This document shows positions 48,166 through 57,833 of a DNA stretch of 64,000 bases, piece after piece. The DNA is from Imbricaverruca yamaguchii (Eukaryota; Arthropoda; Thecostraca; Neoverrucidae). Under the pieces are notes generated by a model. That model made no database searches. It saw only the letters and a list, made by a program, of their open reading frames with translations, and was not told the DNA's origin. Position 1 is the stretch's first letter. Every line of letters begins with the position of its first letter. Made by a program: the position numbers and the translations under genes. The stretch lies in assembly GCA_034440575.1 (NCBI GenBank), contig JAOTOL010001229.1, positions 136,001 to 200,000 of the forward strand, written 5' to 3'.

Positions 48166-51100
48166 ATGAGGACCCGAAGCAACTCTGGAATACGACTAGA
48201 TTACTACAAGGACATGTTGTTCAATACAGTCCTGTGCCACCAGCATGCCATTACGGGCCTTTTGCCAGCAAGTAAAGGCAGTCAACACTCATGGGTGAGA
48301 GACAATGTGTACTGTGCCATTGCCTTGTGGGGTCTTTCAATGTCCTACAAGAAGCACTCTGATCTGGATGAGGAACGCTCAAAGACATATGAGATGGAAC
48401 AAAGGGTTGTTAAGATCATGCGAGGCCTGCTGATGGCAATGATCCGACAAAAGGACAAAGTTGAACTATTCAAGAAGTCACAGTCTCCCAAAGATGCCTT
48501 GCATGCAAAGTACAACACAACTACTGGCCAGACATGTGTTGGGGATAATGAATGGGGTCATCTTCAGGTTGATGCCACTTCACTGTTCTTGTTAATATTG
48601 GCCCAAATGACAGCATCAGGATTCAAGCTGATCTATAGCCTGGATGAGGTTGCTTTTATCCAAAATTTGATATTCTACATTGAGACAGCCTATTTTACTC
48701 CTGATTATGGGATATGGGAAAGAGGTGACAAGACCAATCATGGCCTGCCAGAGCTCAATGCCAGCTCCATTGGTATGGCTAAGGCTGCAATGGAGGCCAT
48801 GAATGATCTGGATCTCTTTGGTGCACATGGGGGTCCAGCTTCTGTGGTACATATTCTACCTGATGAGGCACAAAAGTGCCAAGCAGTGCTGCAATCAATG
48901 CTTCCTCGTGAAAGTCTCTCCAAGGAGCTGGACAGTGGCCTCCTCTCAATCACAGGCTTCCCTGCATTTGCTGTCAGTGATGTGAATGTGATCAACAACA
49001 CCCAGGATGCAGTCATGTGTAAGCTCTTGGGAAAATATGGGTGCAAGCGTTTCTTACGGGATGGATACATGACATGCAAGGAAGACAGAAACAGATTGTA
49101 CTATGAACCATGGGAGCTTCGTGTGTTCGACCACATCGAGTGTGAGTGGCCACTGTTCTTCTGCTTCCTGGCCATTGACCAATGCTACCAGGGTGACAAG
49201 GCTACCATGGACAAGTACATACTGTCATTGGAGGAGGTGATGATCAAGACAGAGGATGGCCAGAAACTTGTACCGGAGCTCTACCAGATCCCAGAGGAAA
49301 ACCTGGAAGCAGAGCTGCATGATCCAGGGAGTCAGAAGCGTGTGCCGGTTGGTCGTGCCCCTTTCTTCTGGGCCCAGAGCCTGTATGTGGTGGCAAAGTT
49401 GCTGCAGGAAGGCTGTCTGCAGCCATCTGAGCTGGACCCACTCAATAGGCGTCTCAGTGCTGAAAAGAAGCCTGATGTGGTAGTTCAGGTGGCAATACTG
49501 GCTGAGAACAAGCAGGTGCAGCTGATAATGGCTGACAAGCATGACATCCATGTGCAAACAGTGGATGAGGTGTACCCAATTGAGGTGCAACCAGCACGTG
49601 TGTTGGGCAAGCTTTTTACACACCTAGGCCTCAACAAGAAGTTGTCTTTGTCAGGTCGTGCCACTTTGGATGTGGGCATCCTCAGCACCAGCATCCTGTA
49701 CAGCCTGCAGGGGCAGGTGTTTGCCTTCACACCTCAGTTCCTGGATATGGACAGGTTCTTCTTTGCTTCAGATGCAAAACTTGTTATTGACATCCTGATG
49801 AATGAGATCCACTTCCTGCAGTCATCATGGAGCAACATGATGGGGCGTCCATTAGTCACAATCCTCTTCCACGAGGACCTGCTCGAGGATGGCCGTGTGC
49901 CGGCGCCGTACGTGCAGACGTTCCGCAAGATCAAGACTGGCTACCTGAATGGCACGCGTGTAGCGCTCGGTCAGATCAAGGACTTCGTCAACACATCCTG
50001 CTTGTCCAGCCTCGAGTTTCTCAACGACCACGAGGCCGGTCGGTCTGACGGGCTGAAGCCTGAGGTGCGCCAGTACCTGGACCACCACCTGCGCAAATCT
50101 TTGGCTATCCGCCGTCCAACGCTGGACTCGTTCCTGCTGGGCGCACGGCCGTCGCAGGACGTGCTTATCCGTCGGCCGAGTGTGCGCGGCACGATTCGCC
50201 GCACGCGCAGCATCTTCGGCGACGAACCGCTCATCACGGCGCGTCCGTCTGGGCAGGACTCGGCCTTCTGTCTGGCGCGCCGGCGCTCAATGCGGCGCTC
50301 CTCCATCGGCGGCGATGATGACAGCCCACTGGACTGCGTGCCAGAAGATGGCAAGCTGAGTGACCGCGAACGTACCAACAGCGGCGATGCCACACTTGAA
50401 CCGCCAGAAAGCTTCCACGGCGTGCGCACGGCGTCGGACGTGCACTACGACGACGTGGACGCCGACGAGCTGCTGTCGCTGCTGCGTGACTCACAGGAGC
50501 TGGAGGAGCGCGGCGATATTCTGCACTATCTGGCCGTCGGCAACGGCCTATCGTTCGCACTCGAGCTGGACGGCCGTCGGCTGACAGTGCGCGAGCTGTA
50601 CGACGATCTATACGAGACGGCGTGCCGCCAGAAACACTGGGCCATGGTGCGCCACACGGCTGGGATGCTCGGCAAACGCATCTCCGACCTGGCCGAGGCC
50701 GTTACTGCCATGCTGGTACGCCAGAAGCAGCTGACAGTGGGTGCACCTCCTAACGAGGTGGCAATCGTAGCGCCGCTGCCAGCCGGCGAGCTGCGCCAGC
50801 TAATCCACCGCGCTTACGGCACCGACGAGACGACTGCTATGCTGACACAGGAGCTACTACTCTACATGAGCATGTTGATCCGCACCGAGCCGCAGCTTTT
50901 CACCGAGATGCTGCGCCTTCGCGTGGGTCTTATTATCCAGGTGATGGCCGGCGAGATCCTGCGACTGCTCAAATGCGCGCCCGATGAGGCCACCGAAGCG
51001 TTGGTCAATCTCAGCCCGTTCGATATGAAGAGCCTGCTCTCGCACATCATCTCTGGCAAGGATTTCACTGTGACAGCGGGGCCAGGCGGTCGGCTCAACG

Positions 51101-51789
51101 TCGTGTCGCGGCGGTCGGCCAAAGTCAGCAAAAAGTCTGAGATTCATGCGCTGCGCGGCACCGTCGGTGCCGAGACGCTCTCGGCGGATTCGCCCGCCGA
51201 CGACGATGAGGCAGAGCGATCGGGCCAGTGGCTGCGCCGACGGCGGCTCGATGGGGCGCTGAACCGCGTGCCGCTCGGCTTCTACCCGCGCGTGTACGCC
51301 TACCTCGAGGGCACGCCGGGCTTATACGTGGCTCAGCGGCTGATCCCACACTCACTCACACAGGAGATGACCGCCGGTGAGACGAAGTTCGCGCTGGAGG
51401 TGGAGTCTGTGTTAACGCAAATCCCAGAACCTGAATACCGGCAGCTGATGGTGGAGGCGATTATGGTGCTCACATTGCTGCCCGACCATGGCGCGCCACT
51501 GCCCAGCCACGTGGTCGAGGTTGAGCGACTGGTGCACCACGCCAACGACGTGTTCCTCGATGATCAGCGGCGGCAGCAAGGCGACGCCACGCTCTGCTGC
51601 GCCGTCACACCCAAACGGACGCGCACCGACGGCACGCTCGAGTGCGGCGGCGCCGCCTACATCTGCCGCCACTTCTACGACTCGGCGCCTAGTGGTGGCT
51701 ACGGCTCCATGACCTACCTAGTGCGCGCCGTCGCGCAGACGCTCAATTGCTTGCCGAGCGATGGCGAGGTGGACTGCAACATCTGCTGA
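48166..51789 (+). CDS. PHKA: phosphorylase b kinase regulatory subunit alpha, complete, no introns
   Basis: This is the large regulatory subunit of the (alpha beta gamma delta)4 phosphorylase kinase complex, which restrains the catalytic gamma subunit until phosphorylation or calcium relieves it and so controls glycogen breakdown. The ATG at 48166 (context caccATGa) gives 1207 residues, close to the vertebrate length of about 1220-1240. The N-terminal glucoamylase-like domain has 'WVRDNVYCAIALWG' (residues 43-56), 'DNEWGHLQVDATSLFLLIL' and 'GIWERGDKTNHG'. 'RRLSAEKKPDVVVQVAIL' follows. The middle (about 648-725) is Ser/Arg-rich with several RRxS sites. The C-terminus is CNIC, a CaaX box; farnesylation is known for this family. 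The whole 3.6 kb lacks introns, unlike the many-exon vertebrate genes. GC content at third positions rises sharply from about 49850. Confidence 0.96.
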   Translation: MRTRSNSGIRLDYYKDMLFNTVLCHQHAITGLLPASKGSQHSWVRDNVYCAIALWGLSMSYKKHSDLDEERSKTYEMEQRVVKIMRGLLMAMIRQKDKVELFKKSQSPKDALHAKYNTTTGQTCVGDNEWGHLQVDATSLFLLILAQMTASGFKLIYSLDEVAFIQNLIFYIETAYFTPDYGIWERGDKTNHGLPELNASSIGMAKAAMEAMNDLDLFGAHGGPASVVHILPDEAQKCQAVLQSMLPRESLSKELDSGLLSITGFPAFAVSDVNVINNTQDAVMCKLLGKYGCKRFLRDGYMTCKEDRNRLYYEPWELRVFDHIECEWPLFFCFLAIDQCYQGDKATMDKYILSLEEVMIKTEDGQKLVPELYQIPEENLEAELHDPGSQKRVPVGRAPFFWAQSLYVVAKLLQEGCLQPSELDPLNRRLSAEKKPDVVVQVAILAENKQVQLIMADKHDIHVQTVDEVYPIEVQPARVLGKLFTHLGLNKKLSLSGRATLDVGILSTSILYSLQGQVFAFTPQFLDMDRFFFASDAKLVIDILMNEIHFLQSSWSNMMGRPLVTILFHEDLLEDGRVPAPYVQTFRKIKTGYLNGTRVALGQIKDFVNTSCLSSLEFLNDHEAGRSDGLKPEVRQYLDHHLRKSLAIRRPTLDSFLLGARPSQDVLIRRPSVRGTIRRTRSIFGDEPLITARPSGQDSAFCLARRRSMRRSSIGGDDDSPLDCVPEDGKLSDRERTNSGDATLEPPESFHGVRTASDVHYDDVDADELLSLLRDSQELEERGDILHYLAVGNGLSFALELDGRRLTVRELYDDLYETACRQKHWAMVRHTAGMLGKRISDLAEAVTAMLVRQKQLTVGAPPNEVAIVAPLPAGELRQLIHRAYGTDETTAMLTQELLLYMSMLIRTEPQLFTEMLRLRVGLIIQVMAGEILRLLKCAPDEATEALVNLSPFDMKSLLSHIISGKDFTVTAGPGGRLNVVSRRSAKVSKKSEIHALRGTVGAETLSADSPADDDEAERSGQWLRRRRLDGALNRVPLGFYPRVYAYLEGTPGLYVAQRLIPHSLTQEMTAGETKFALEVESVLTQIPEPEYRQLMVEAIMVLTLLPDHGAPLPSHVVEVERLVHHANDVFLDDQRRQQGDATLCCAVTPKRTRTDGTLECGGAAYICRHFYDSAPSGGYGSMTYLVRAVAQTLNCLPSDGEVDCNIC
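50110..50330 (+). other. PHKA: multi-site RRxS segment of the PHKA protein
   Basis: Within about 75 residues occur 'IRRPSVRG', 'IRRTRSIFG' and 'ARRRSMRRSSIGG', all good PKA-type (R-R-x-S) contexts. The alpha subunit is known to be regulated by multi-site phosphorylation in this part of the protein. Use of these exact sites is inference. Confidence 0.7.
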
Positions 51790-52035
51790 GTGGGGCGCAT
51801 CGCAACTGTCTGCCGAGCGATGGCGAAGGTGGGCTGCAACACCTGCTGAGTGGGTCGCATCGCAACTGGTTGCGGAGCGATGGCGAAGGTGGGCTGCAAC
51901 ACCTGCTGAGTGCGTCGCATCGCAACTGGTTGCAGAGCGATGGCCAGGTGGGCCGCAACATCTACTGAATGGGACACATCGCAACTGCCTGCCGAGTGAT
52001 GGCGAGGTAGGCTGCAATATCTGCTGATTGGGATG
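51752..52035 (+). repeat. 59-60 bp tandem repeat spanning the PHKA stop codon
   Basis: Five units begin with 'gccgagcgatggcga'-like sequence and end 'tgcaacatctgctga'. Equivalent TGA codons lie at 51787, 51847, 51907, 51966 and 52025. The first unit encodes the protein's C-terminus. Units 2 and 3 have the period 60, so translation past the stop would again end in Cys-Asn-Thr-Cys and TGA. Units 4 and 5 are 59 bases and more diverged. Confidence 0.95.
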
Positions 52036-53380
52036 GGGCGTATCGCGACGTCACCCTGCCGGGAGTGACAGCTGATTTCCCCTCCCCTCTCTTCATTTTC
52101 ATTAGACAAAATCCGATGCCAATGAAGGTGACTGTCCGTCTGCGCGTTGTCACTGCTCGTATTGGCGGTAGTAGACATAAAGGTCGGGTTTGTTTCGGCC
52201 GCTGGTTTGCTCTTCCAATGCGGGTAAGTGCCTGTCAGCACTGGCCGTTTAGCTCAGGGTTCCCAGATGTCCTGACGCCCAGGGTGCTGCTGTAAGTGGG
52301 CGAACATGCGGATGTCATTGTGCGAAGATCGCTTCACGTGGTGTGGAGCTGGGTGGGTTGTGGTCGGCAAAAGCAGACGTGCGAGAATGCTGTAAAGCTG
52401 TGTATTGTCAGTTCAACAGACCTACGCTACCGAATGACGCCTCGTTAATTCAATACTCGTGGAGATATGTCGTGTCCATCGTGTAGGGTGGTGATTATGT
52501 ACATAGTGCGGTAGCTGGAGTACGTTGTAGCTTAGTCGGCATCGGATGGCAATAGACTGCGCATCAGCTTCGGTAGAGGTTATGCCATTGCGATAGGTCG
52601 TTGCTGCGCTGCCCGCATGCTCGGATTGTACGGACAGTGTTCCAGTTCCATTCTGAAGAGGCCTTGCTCTCCATGGGGAATATTTATCGCCTATTGCGAA
52701 TATGGAACTTAGGTGTTTCGCTATGGTGCCATACTGTTTGCAGCCTAGGCTCAGAATGAATTTAGTTCCCGTGATTATAATTATACGTGAGTTTGCAATG
52801 CTTAGATCCGCTGCTTCTGCCAATAGGCATCCGTTGGAAACGTCATTTGGTTCTTGGCATTTGTATGATGTACGATAATATGCCGAAGAAGTCTTGAAAG
52901 CCGATTACTGATGACGCTGTTGCAAGCTCTCAATATTGATCGCCTTTTAATGTGTGCTATTTTTTCCCATTCCCACCCTCGATTTTCTCGTCCCAAGTAC
53001 CAGTGACCTGCTATCTTCAGCGTGATTTTACAAATTGTACCCCTTTGCGAGGCGGCCACCGTTTTCCGATTGGAACAATAAAGTTGATCGAAGCCTATGT
53101 CACTAATTTTAGCTCAGAGCAATGGCCTCTTCGACGCTATTGTACGGATCCGACTAACCTTCCTTAGGCCCGACTGGACATTGGTATTACGAACGATAGT
53201 GCTTGGGATTAGACCTTTGTAATGGGGTTTTCAGGTGAGGTATTTCCTTTATCTGACTACTTGAGATGAGATGGCGAATTCCTTGAAAAGCTGAACTAAT
53301 GGCGTAGTCCTCGCCGTCCAATGGCAATTCTCTACGTGTTTAGTTACGGTCTGAATCCGGTGCCCATCCGAAGTTGTTCG
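52036..53380 (+). other. PHKA 3' flank / probable 3' UTR
   Basis: No coding feature. AATAAA at 53077-53082 and at 53796-53801 are candidate polyadenylation signals. No poly(A) tract or target duplication marks the end of a retrocopy. Confidence 0.45.
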
Positions 53381-53384
53381 ATTG

Positions 53385-53440
53385 TTGTTATTATTGGGGT
53401 TTTGGGGCGCATCAACTGCAAAGGTTATACAGCGCGAAGT
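53385..53440 (-). mobile_element. SINE family C, 3' fragment
   Basis: The reverse strand reads '...TTGCAGTTGATGCGCCCCAAAACCCCAATAATAACAAC', a diverged version of the family C 3' end. Confidence 0.5.
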
Positions 53441-53849
53441 TGTTCGATAGCTGGTACTAAATTGGTGTTTGTATCAGATTTGAACAGTTTGTTTGGATAG
53501 CTTAATGAACAACCTGTTGGTGTCCTGCTCTGGTGGTGACACGGGACGAAGCGCACTCGCACATGCTTCGGAATCTGGTTTGTGGGGACATGTGAATCTA
53601 TTCGGGTATGTGGGGACACAAAATGTTAGTGGAGGTTTCAGTGTCTTCCGATTTGAGTTAAGCTACAAAACGTGTTTGTGGATATACGGAGGCTCTGATG
53701 CACGCAATAGCATCCCAAAGAGGCATTTACAACCGTTCTTCATCATGACATCGCAATTGCGCAATGTGCATGTCTAAATTATGCTAAAGACTCTCAATAA
53801 AGCATACCAACAAGATAGCGTTTAGAGAGGCCAGGGACCTCTACGAAAA

Positions 53850-56330
53850 ATCACACCCTGGAATATCATACTCGCCGAAAACCAAGAATAGTGTAACAAC
53901 CCCACAACATGTACATCCGGACATAGCCTCCGGATTGATCAAACGATTGATTTCTCTTCTTCGAGCGTTCGGAGTGCCTTTCGCGTCGTCTACGACAAGC
54001 GATGGCATCACCCGGCCGGAGAGAGATACGGATCGGTCCAAGAGGCCTGTTCCGAGCTCTCCACCCAAGCCCTGCCCTTCCTCATCGCCACAATGTTGCC
54101 CACCTCGAAATCCTCGCCCAAGTTCCCACCTGTCCTCCGGCCTCCCCTCACCTCCCCCACGCGCTCCTACCACTACATTGAAGTCCCTCGCATCCACACT
54201 CATCTTCCCTTCCTGAATCCTATTCCGTCCCCGTGAGCCATTCCCCACCCCCACTCTCAACCTCTACTTCCGCACCTCCATCGCCGTCCCACCGACCAAT
54301 TCAGATGTCGGACGCGTACCTCCACAATCAGGAAGCCGAAAGTCGTGCTAGGGAGACCAGGCGAGCACGGCTCGCTCAGATGTAGAGGGCCCGGGCGAAT
54401 GGCCGCCAAGGACTACCCGCAAAGCGTGACACCCCATCGCCGAGAGGACAAGTGGAGAGACCGGCTCAGTCAGCAAACGAGGTGGGCCCTTCGCCGCCTC
54501 CGCCTCAGCTAGGGTCCCGCAAAAGAGGATTTCCACTGACGAGCTCTCCACCGGGCGAGGGATCGTCGCGTTCCCACCCCAGAACCCTGGGACCGAATAG
54601 TTAAACCCCCCTGGTTTAACAGAGGCGCCAACTCCGGGAAGGACAACTCCAAAGCTGTAAAGGAAAGCTGCGCATTCCTCTATCATAGCTACTCCTAGTC
54701 ACTCCCCTCTAATCAATTACGTTTCATCTTCACATGCAGGGGTTGATCGCTTCAAAGAAACACCCTCACCGTACATCCTAATCGATTTTAACAAGCTTTT
54801 ATGCAATCTTTTTTACGATTGAACTGCTGAGGTTTTAGAAACAGTACCCAGGAAATACAGGTGGTTTTAAATCAGAATTTCCCTGTCGCTATATGTCTGC
54901 AAGAGGCTAGACTCCGACCCAATTCGGGATGTCACGTAGAGGTATAAAAACTCCGAAAGGATATGGAGGCCGCTACTATTCCGCACGGCGCATGGTCGCT
55001 GTTCACCATAGTGTAGAAGCAAGGGGCATAGTGTACACCATAGTGTAGGAGCAAGGCCCTAAACACCAAACTCCAAGCAGCGGCCGCTCGGATAGACATG
55101 AATCGTAGCTCGATAACAGTTTGCCTCATTTACCTGTCTCCTGGAACTGATTTAGCACGGGGTAAACTCGGAAGGCTTGTTTCCGAACTACCCACACCTT
55201 TTATAGTTTCAGGATATTTCAACTTCCACCTCGCTGTATGGGAATGCAACAATGTGAACAGCCGTGGTCAAGTTTTTCAATCTTTTATCCTTGAAGAATC
55301 ACTGCATCTTGAACACTAGCATTTGAACCCATTTCACGATGCCACCCGGAAGTACATCGGTGCTTGACTTGAGCCTCTGCAGTCCCGAGCTTACATAATA
55401 TTTCGATTGGATAGTGTTAGAAGACCTTATGGGAGGTGATCATTTCCTAGTATGGTGAGATTCAGATACAACTATCGTTCAAGTACCAGACCCCGGTGAT
55501 GAAATTTAAAAAAGGTGATTGGGAGGAATATGCGAGGTATTGGAGGCATGTGCTTCCGATAGAATGCCTGTCAGATTTCATCAAGGTGCATCCGGAAGGC
55601 ATATAGCACTCCGCGGAGGAACCCCTGTTCCGTTGTGGACAGGGGGTTGTCGATATGCCATCCTGACACGACACCGTGCAATAACAAATACAAACATTTA
55701 GTCGCAGCTGTACCACAGCTAACTTTATTGTTTTTCAAAATGCGGGAACGCTAGTACGGCGAGTCATAACCGATGCCAACCGTGTTTCGTTGAGGACTTA
55801 CGTGAGTAGCTTCAATCACTCTAGCTCGTCATCACAAGTGTAGACCTGCGTAAAGAGGTGTTTCGACACGTTCCCCTCAGCCCATCTCCCAGTGCTGCAC
55901 ATACGAACCAGGATATCACCCGCCCCGCAGGTGTTGTCTATGCGATTGGTCAGGCCATATTGCGACGAAGCCTTGACAGCGGCGCTGGTCCAGAGTGTGC
56001 GATATAGGGCTCGATGTGAGTCCACGCCTGTGAACTTCACTACTTCGGCGCATCACGCATACATTCGTCCCTTCACCATGGTAGAACACATTTCTGCCAT
56101 CAGATCTCTTCGATCTGTATCAGGACCTGACGGAATCCACAGCGCTATATGGAAACACCTTCCACCGTGTGCCTTGGTTGCTCTTCTCGCCTCCTTCAAC
56201 ACACTCTGGAGAAGTGGCAAATTTCCGTCTTCATCGGAGAAGCCATTGTGATACCTATCGTAAAGCCAGGCAAGAACGAGCGCGTACTCTTAAGTCACGA
56301 GAACATCTGAATCAGTGCTATTTAGTCTGC
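53850..56330 (+). mobile_element. decayed I/Jockey-type LINE (ORF1 remains, endonuclease, RT start)
   Basis: The plus strand contains endonuclease pieces: 'VAICLQEARLRP' near 54880 and 'LPTPFIVSGYFNFHLAVWEC' near 55190, the latter corresponding to the family 'LGDFNAHH' motif with Asp changed to Tyr. A linker ending 'SGPDGIHSAIWKHLP' near 56125 marks the beginning of RT, and the copy stops around 56330. Many stops and shifts intervene. The Pro/Ser-rich region 53935-54600 is probably the ORF1 remnant. It is not the same family copy as the LINEs at 41-46 kb as far as I can tell. Confidence 0.75.
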
Positions 56331-56334
56331 TTGA

Positions 56335-57415
56335 GCTTTTGTTTGGCTTGAAGCATTGGCCAAAGGGGCGCCGTAAATGTAACCATTTTCGCCTTCATAT
56401 GCAACTATGATGCTAAGAGCTTTGCCTGGAGAATGTCCGATTTGAGGCTGAGGATCAATCGGAAGGACAAATTGTGTGACACAAAATATTCCAATCTATC
56501 TAAGTTACATGGCTCAATATTTTGAAAGGTTGCCAAGGTTTTGAGTTGGTTATCTGTGTCATGTATTCAAAAGTCATACAGCTTTGTCATAATGATTGGT
56601 AAGAAACAGTAATTATGGGGTACAAATGTTAAATACTATTGCTGTCCTTGCAGACAGTATATGTTTATTTCTGTCTGTGTTGATTTAGTTTGTAAGCAAT
56701 TATATATTTATATTTTTGCCATGTAACATGGAGTCTTCCATCACCTGTTTTAGGCACGTGCTGCTGATGCATGTATTTGCTTATTTGTCATTGTATGCTA
56801 TCTGGTCCGTCATATCATAGAACATGCTGTCATGTGATATATATGATATATCATATGCTCGTATGTCATGTAGGTAGAACAACCACCATTTCATATTGCC
56901 AATTCCTCCTCATAATTTTGCATTCCATCTCTTACATGGAAGAGGTGGGGCATTCCACGACAGATCGATGAGAGACGGAATCCCCCAGCTCTCAGATCTG
57001 GACCAAAAATGTTACATTGGGTTATCCTATGCCCTGAATCCACATGTGCAAATCTTAATTTAATCAGGTCAACGGTGCAGGCGTTATAGCCTGGCTAATA
57101 TCTGGAAGGTCACTGCATGGCTATGTTGGGTGGCTATGTTAAATATCCTTCAAAATATGAATATCCCGACATTTTGGAATTCGTAAAGGTCAAAAGAATT
57201 CAATTCTGACAATATTTTTATATACGATAAATGATTAAAAAGTTATCCCATGACCTCGGACATGCAACCTCCGATGACCTCGGTGCCTGTGAAAATGTTA
57301 TGTTTATTGATTGGACGGAAGGACCATATTTTCTTTCACATATCGCAAAAATAGCGGTTTTGTTGCAAATGCTCGCTTGGATAGTGTAAACTTTCAACAT
57401 TTCAAGCTTTTCGTA
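56335..57415. other. AT-rich intergenic DNA
   Basis: No feature apart from 'tgatatat' palindromes at about 56836-56856. Confidence 0.45.
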
Positions 57416-57418
57416 GGT

Positions 57419-57505
57419 TGAGGTTCTAACTCGGCCGGGCCGGGCTGTTGGTGGAGCCCAAGCCGAGAAAGGACCCCTGACCTAATGGATAGGGTCCTAT
57501 CATTT
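57419..57505. repeat. degenerate minisatellite, left of LTR-B insertion
   Basis: GGGCC/GGACCC-type degenerate units, the same type as 62044-62830. The LTR-B element inserted into this array and split it. Confidence 0.55.
57501..57505. other. target site duplication CATTT (left)
   Basis: CATTT directly precedes the 5' LTR. The identical CATTT follows the 3' LTR at 62039-62043. Confidence 0.93.
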
Positions 57506-57804
57506 TGTAGTGAGCTGGTGCTGGGGCTGGCCCTGCGCCACGCAGGGCCGCCGGCGCCGGTGGCGCCGGTGTCACGTGGCACTCGGCGCGTCACGTGGTT
57601 ACGTGGTCACTGTCACGTGGTCACGGCCGTCGGCGGTTTCTGCACGCGGTCTGTGGTTGGGGCGGCTAGGTCGGCGGCGCGCGGGGGTGACTGCCGGCAG
57701 TTGGTCGAGGGGACGCGTGGCCGGTGCTCGTGGCTGGGTCGCCGGACACTGCCAATACACGTCCTTCCCCGTGCTCGGCACTTACTTTCTAATCGGCAAC
57801 TACA
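57506..57804 (+). repeat. LTR-B 5' LTR
   Basis: 299 bases, TGTAGTGAGC ... GGCAACTACA. It differs from the 3' LTR by a one-base gap near 57643 and a G/C change near 57694. Confidence 0.95.
57571..57622 (+). promoter_or_regulatory. three CACGTG E-boxes in the LTR
   Basis: CACGTG occurs at 57573, 57592 and 57614, each preceded by T, with a related TACGTGG between them. The same cluster is in the 3' LTR. CACGTG is the classical bHLH-zip site; regulation by such factors is inference. Confidence 0.5.
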
Positions 57805-57833
57805 AGCTATTTCGGCCATACGTTGCGAATACG

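Noticed and set aside
49971..51672. Minus-strand ORFs opposite PHKA
   Set aside because: They follow from the GC3 bias of the plus-strand gene and show no family pattern.
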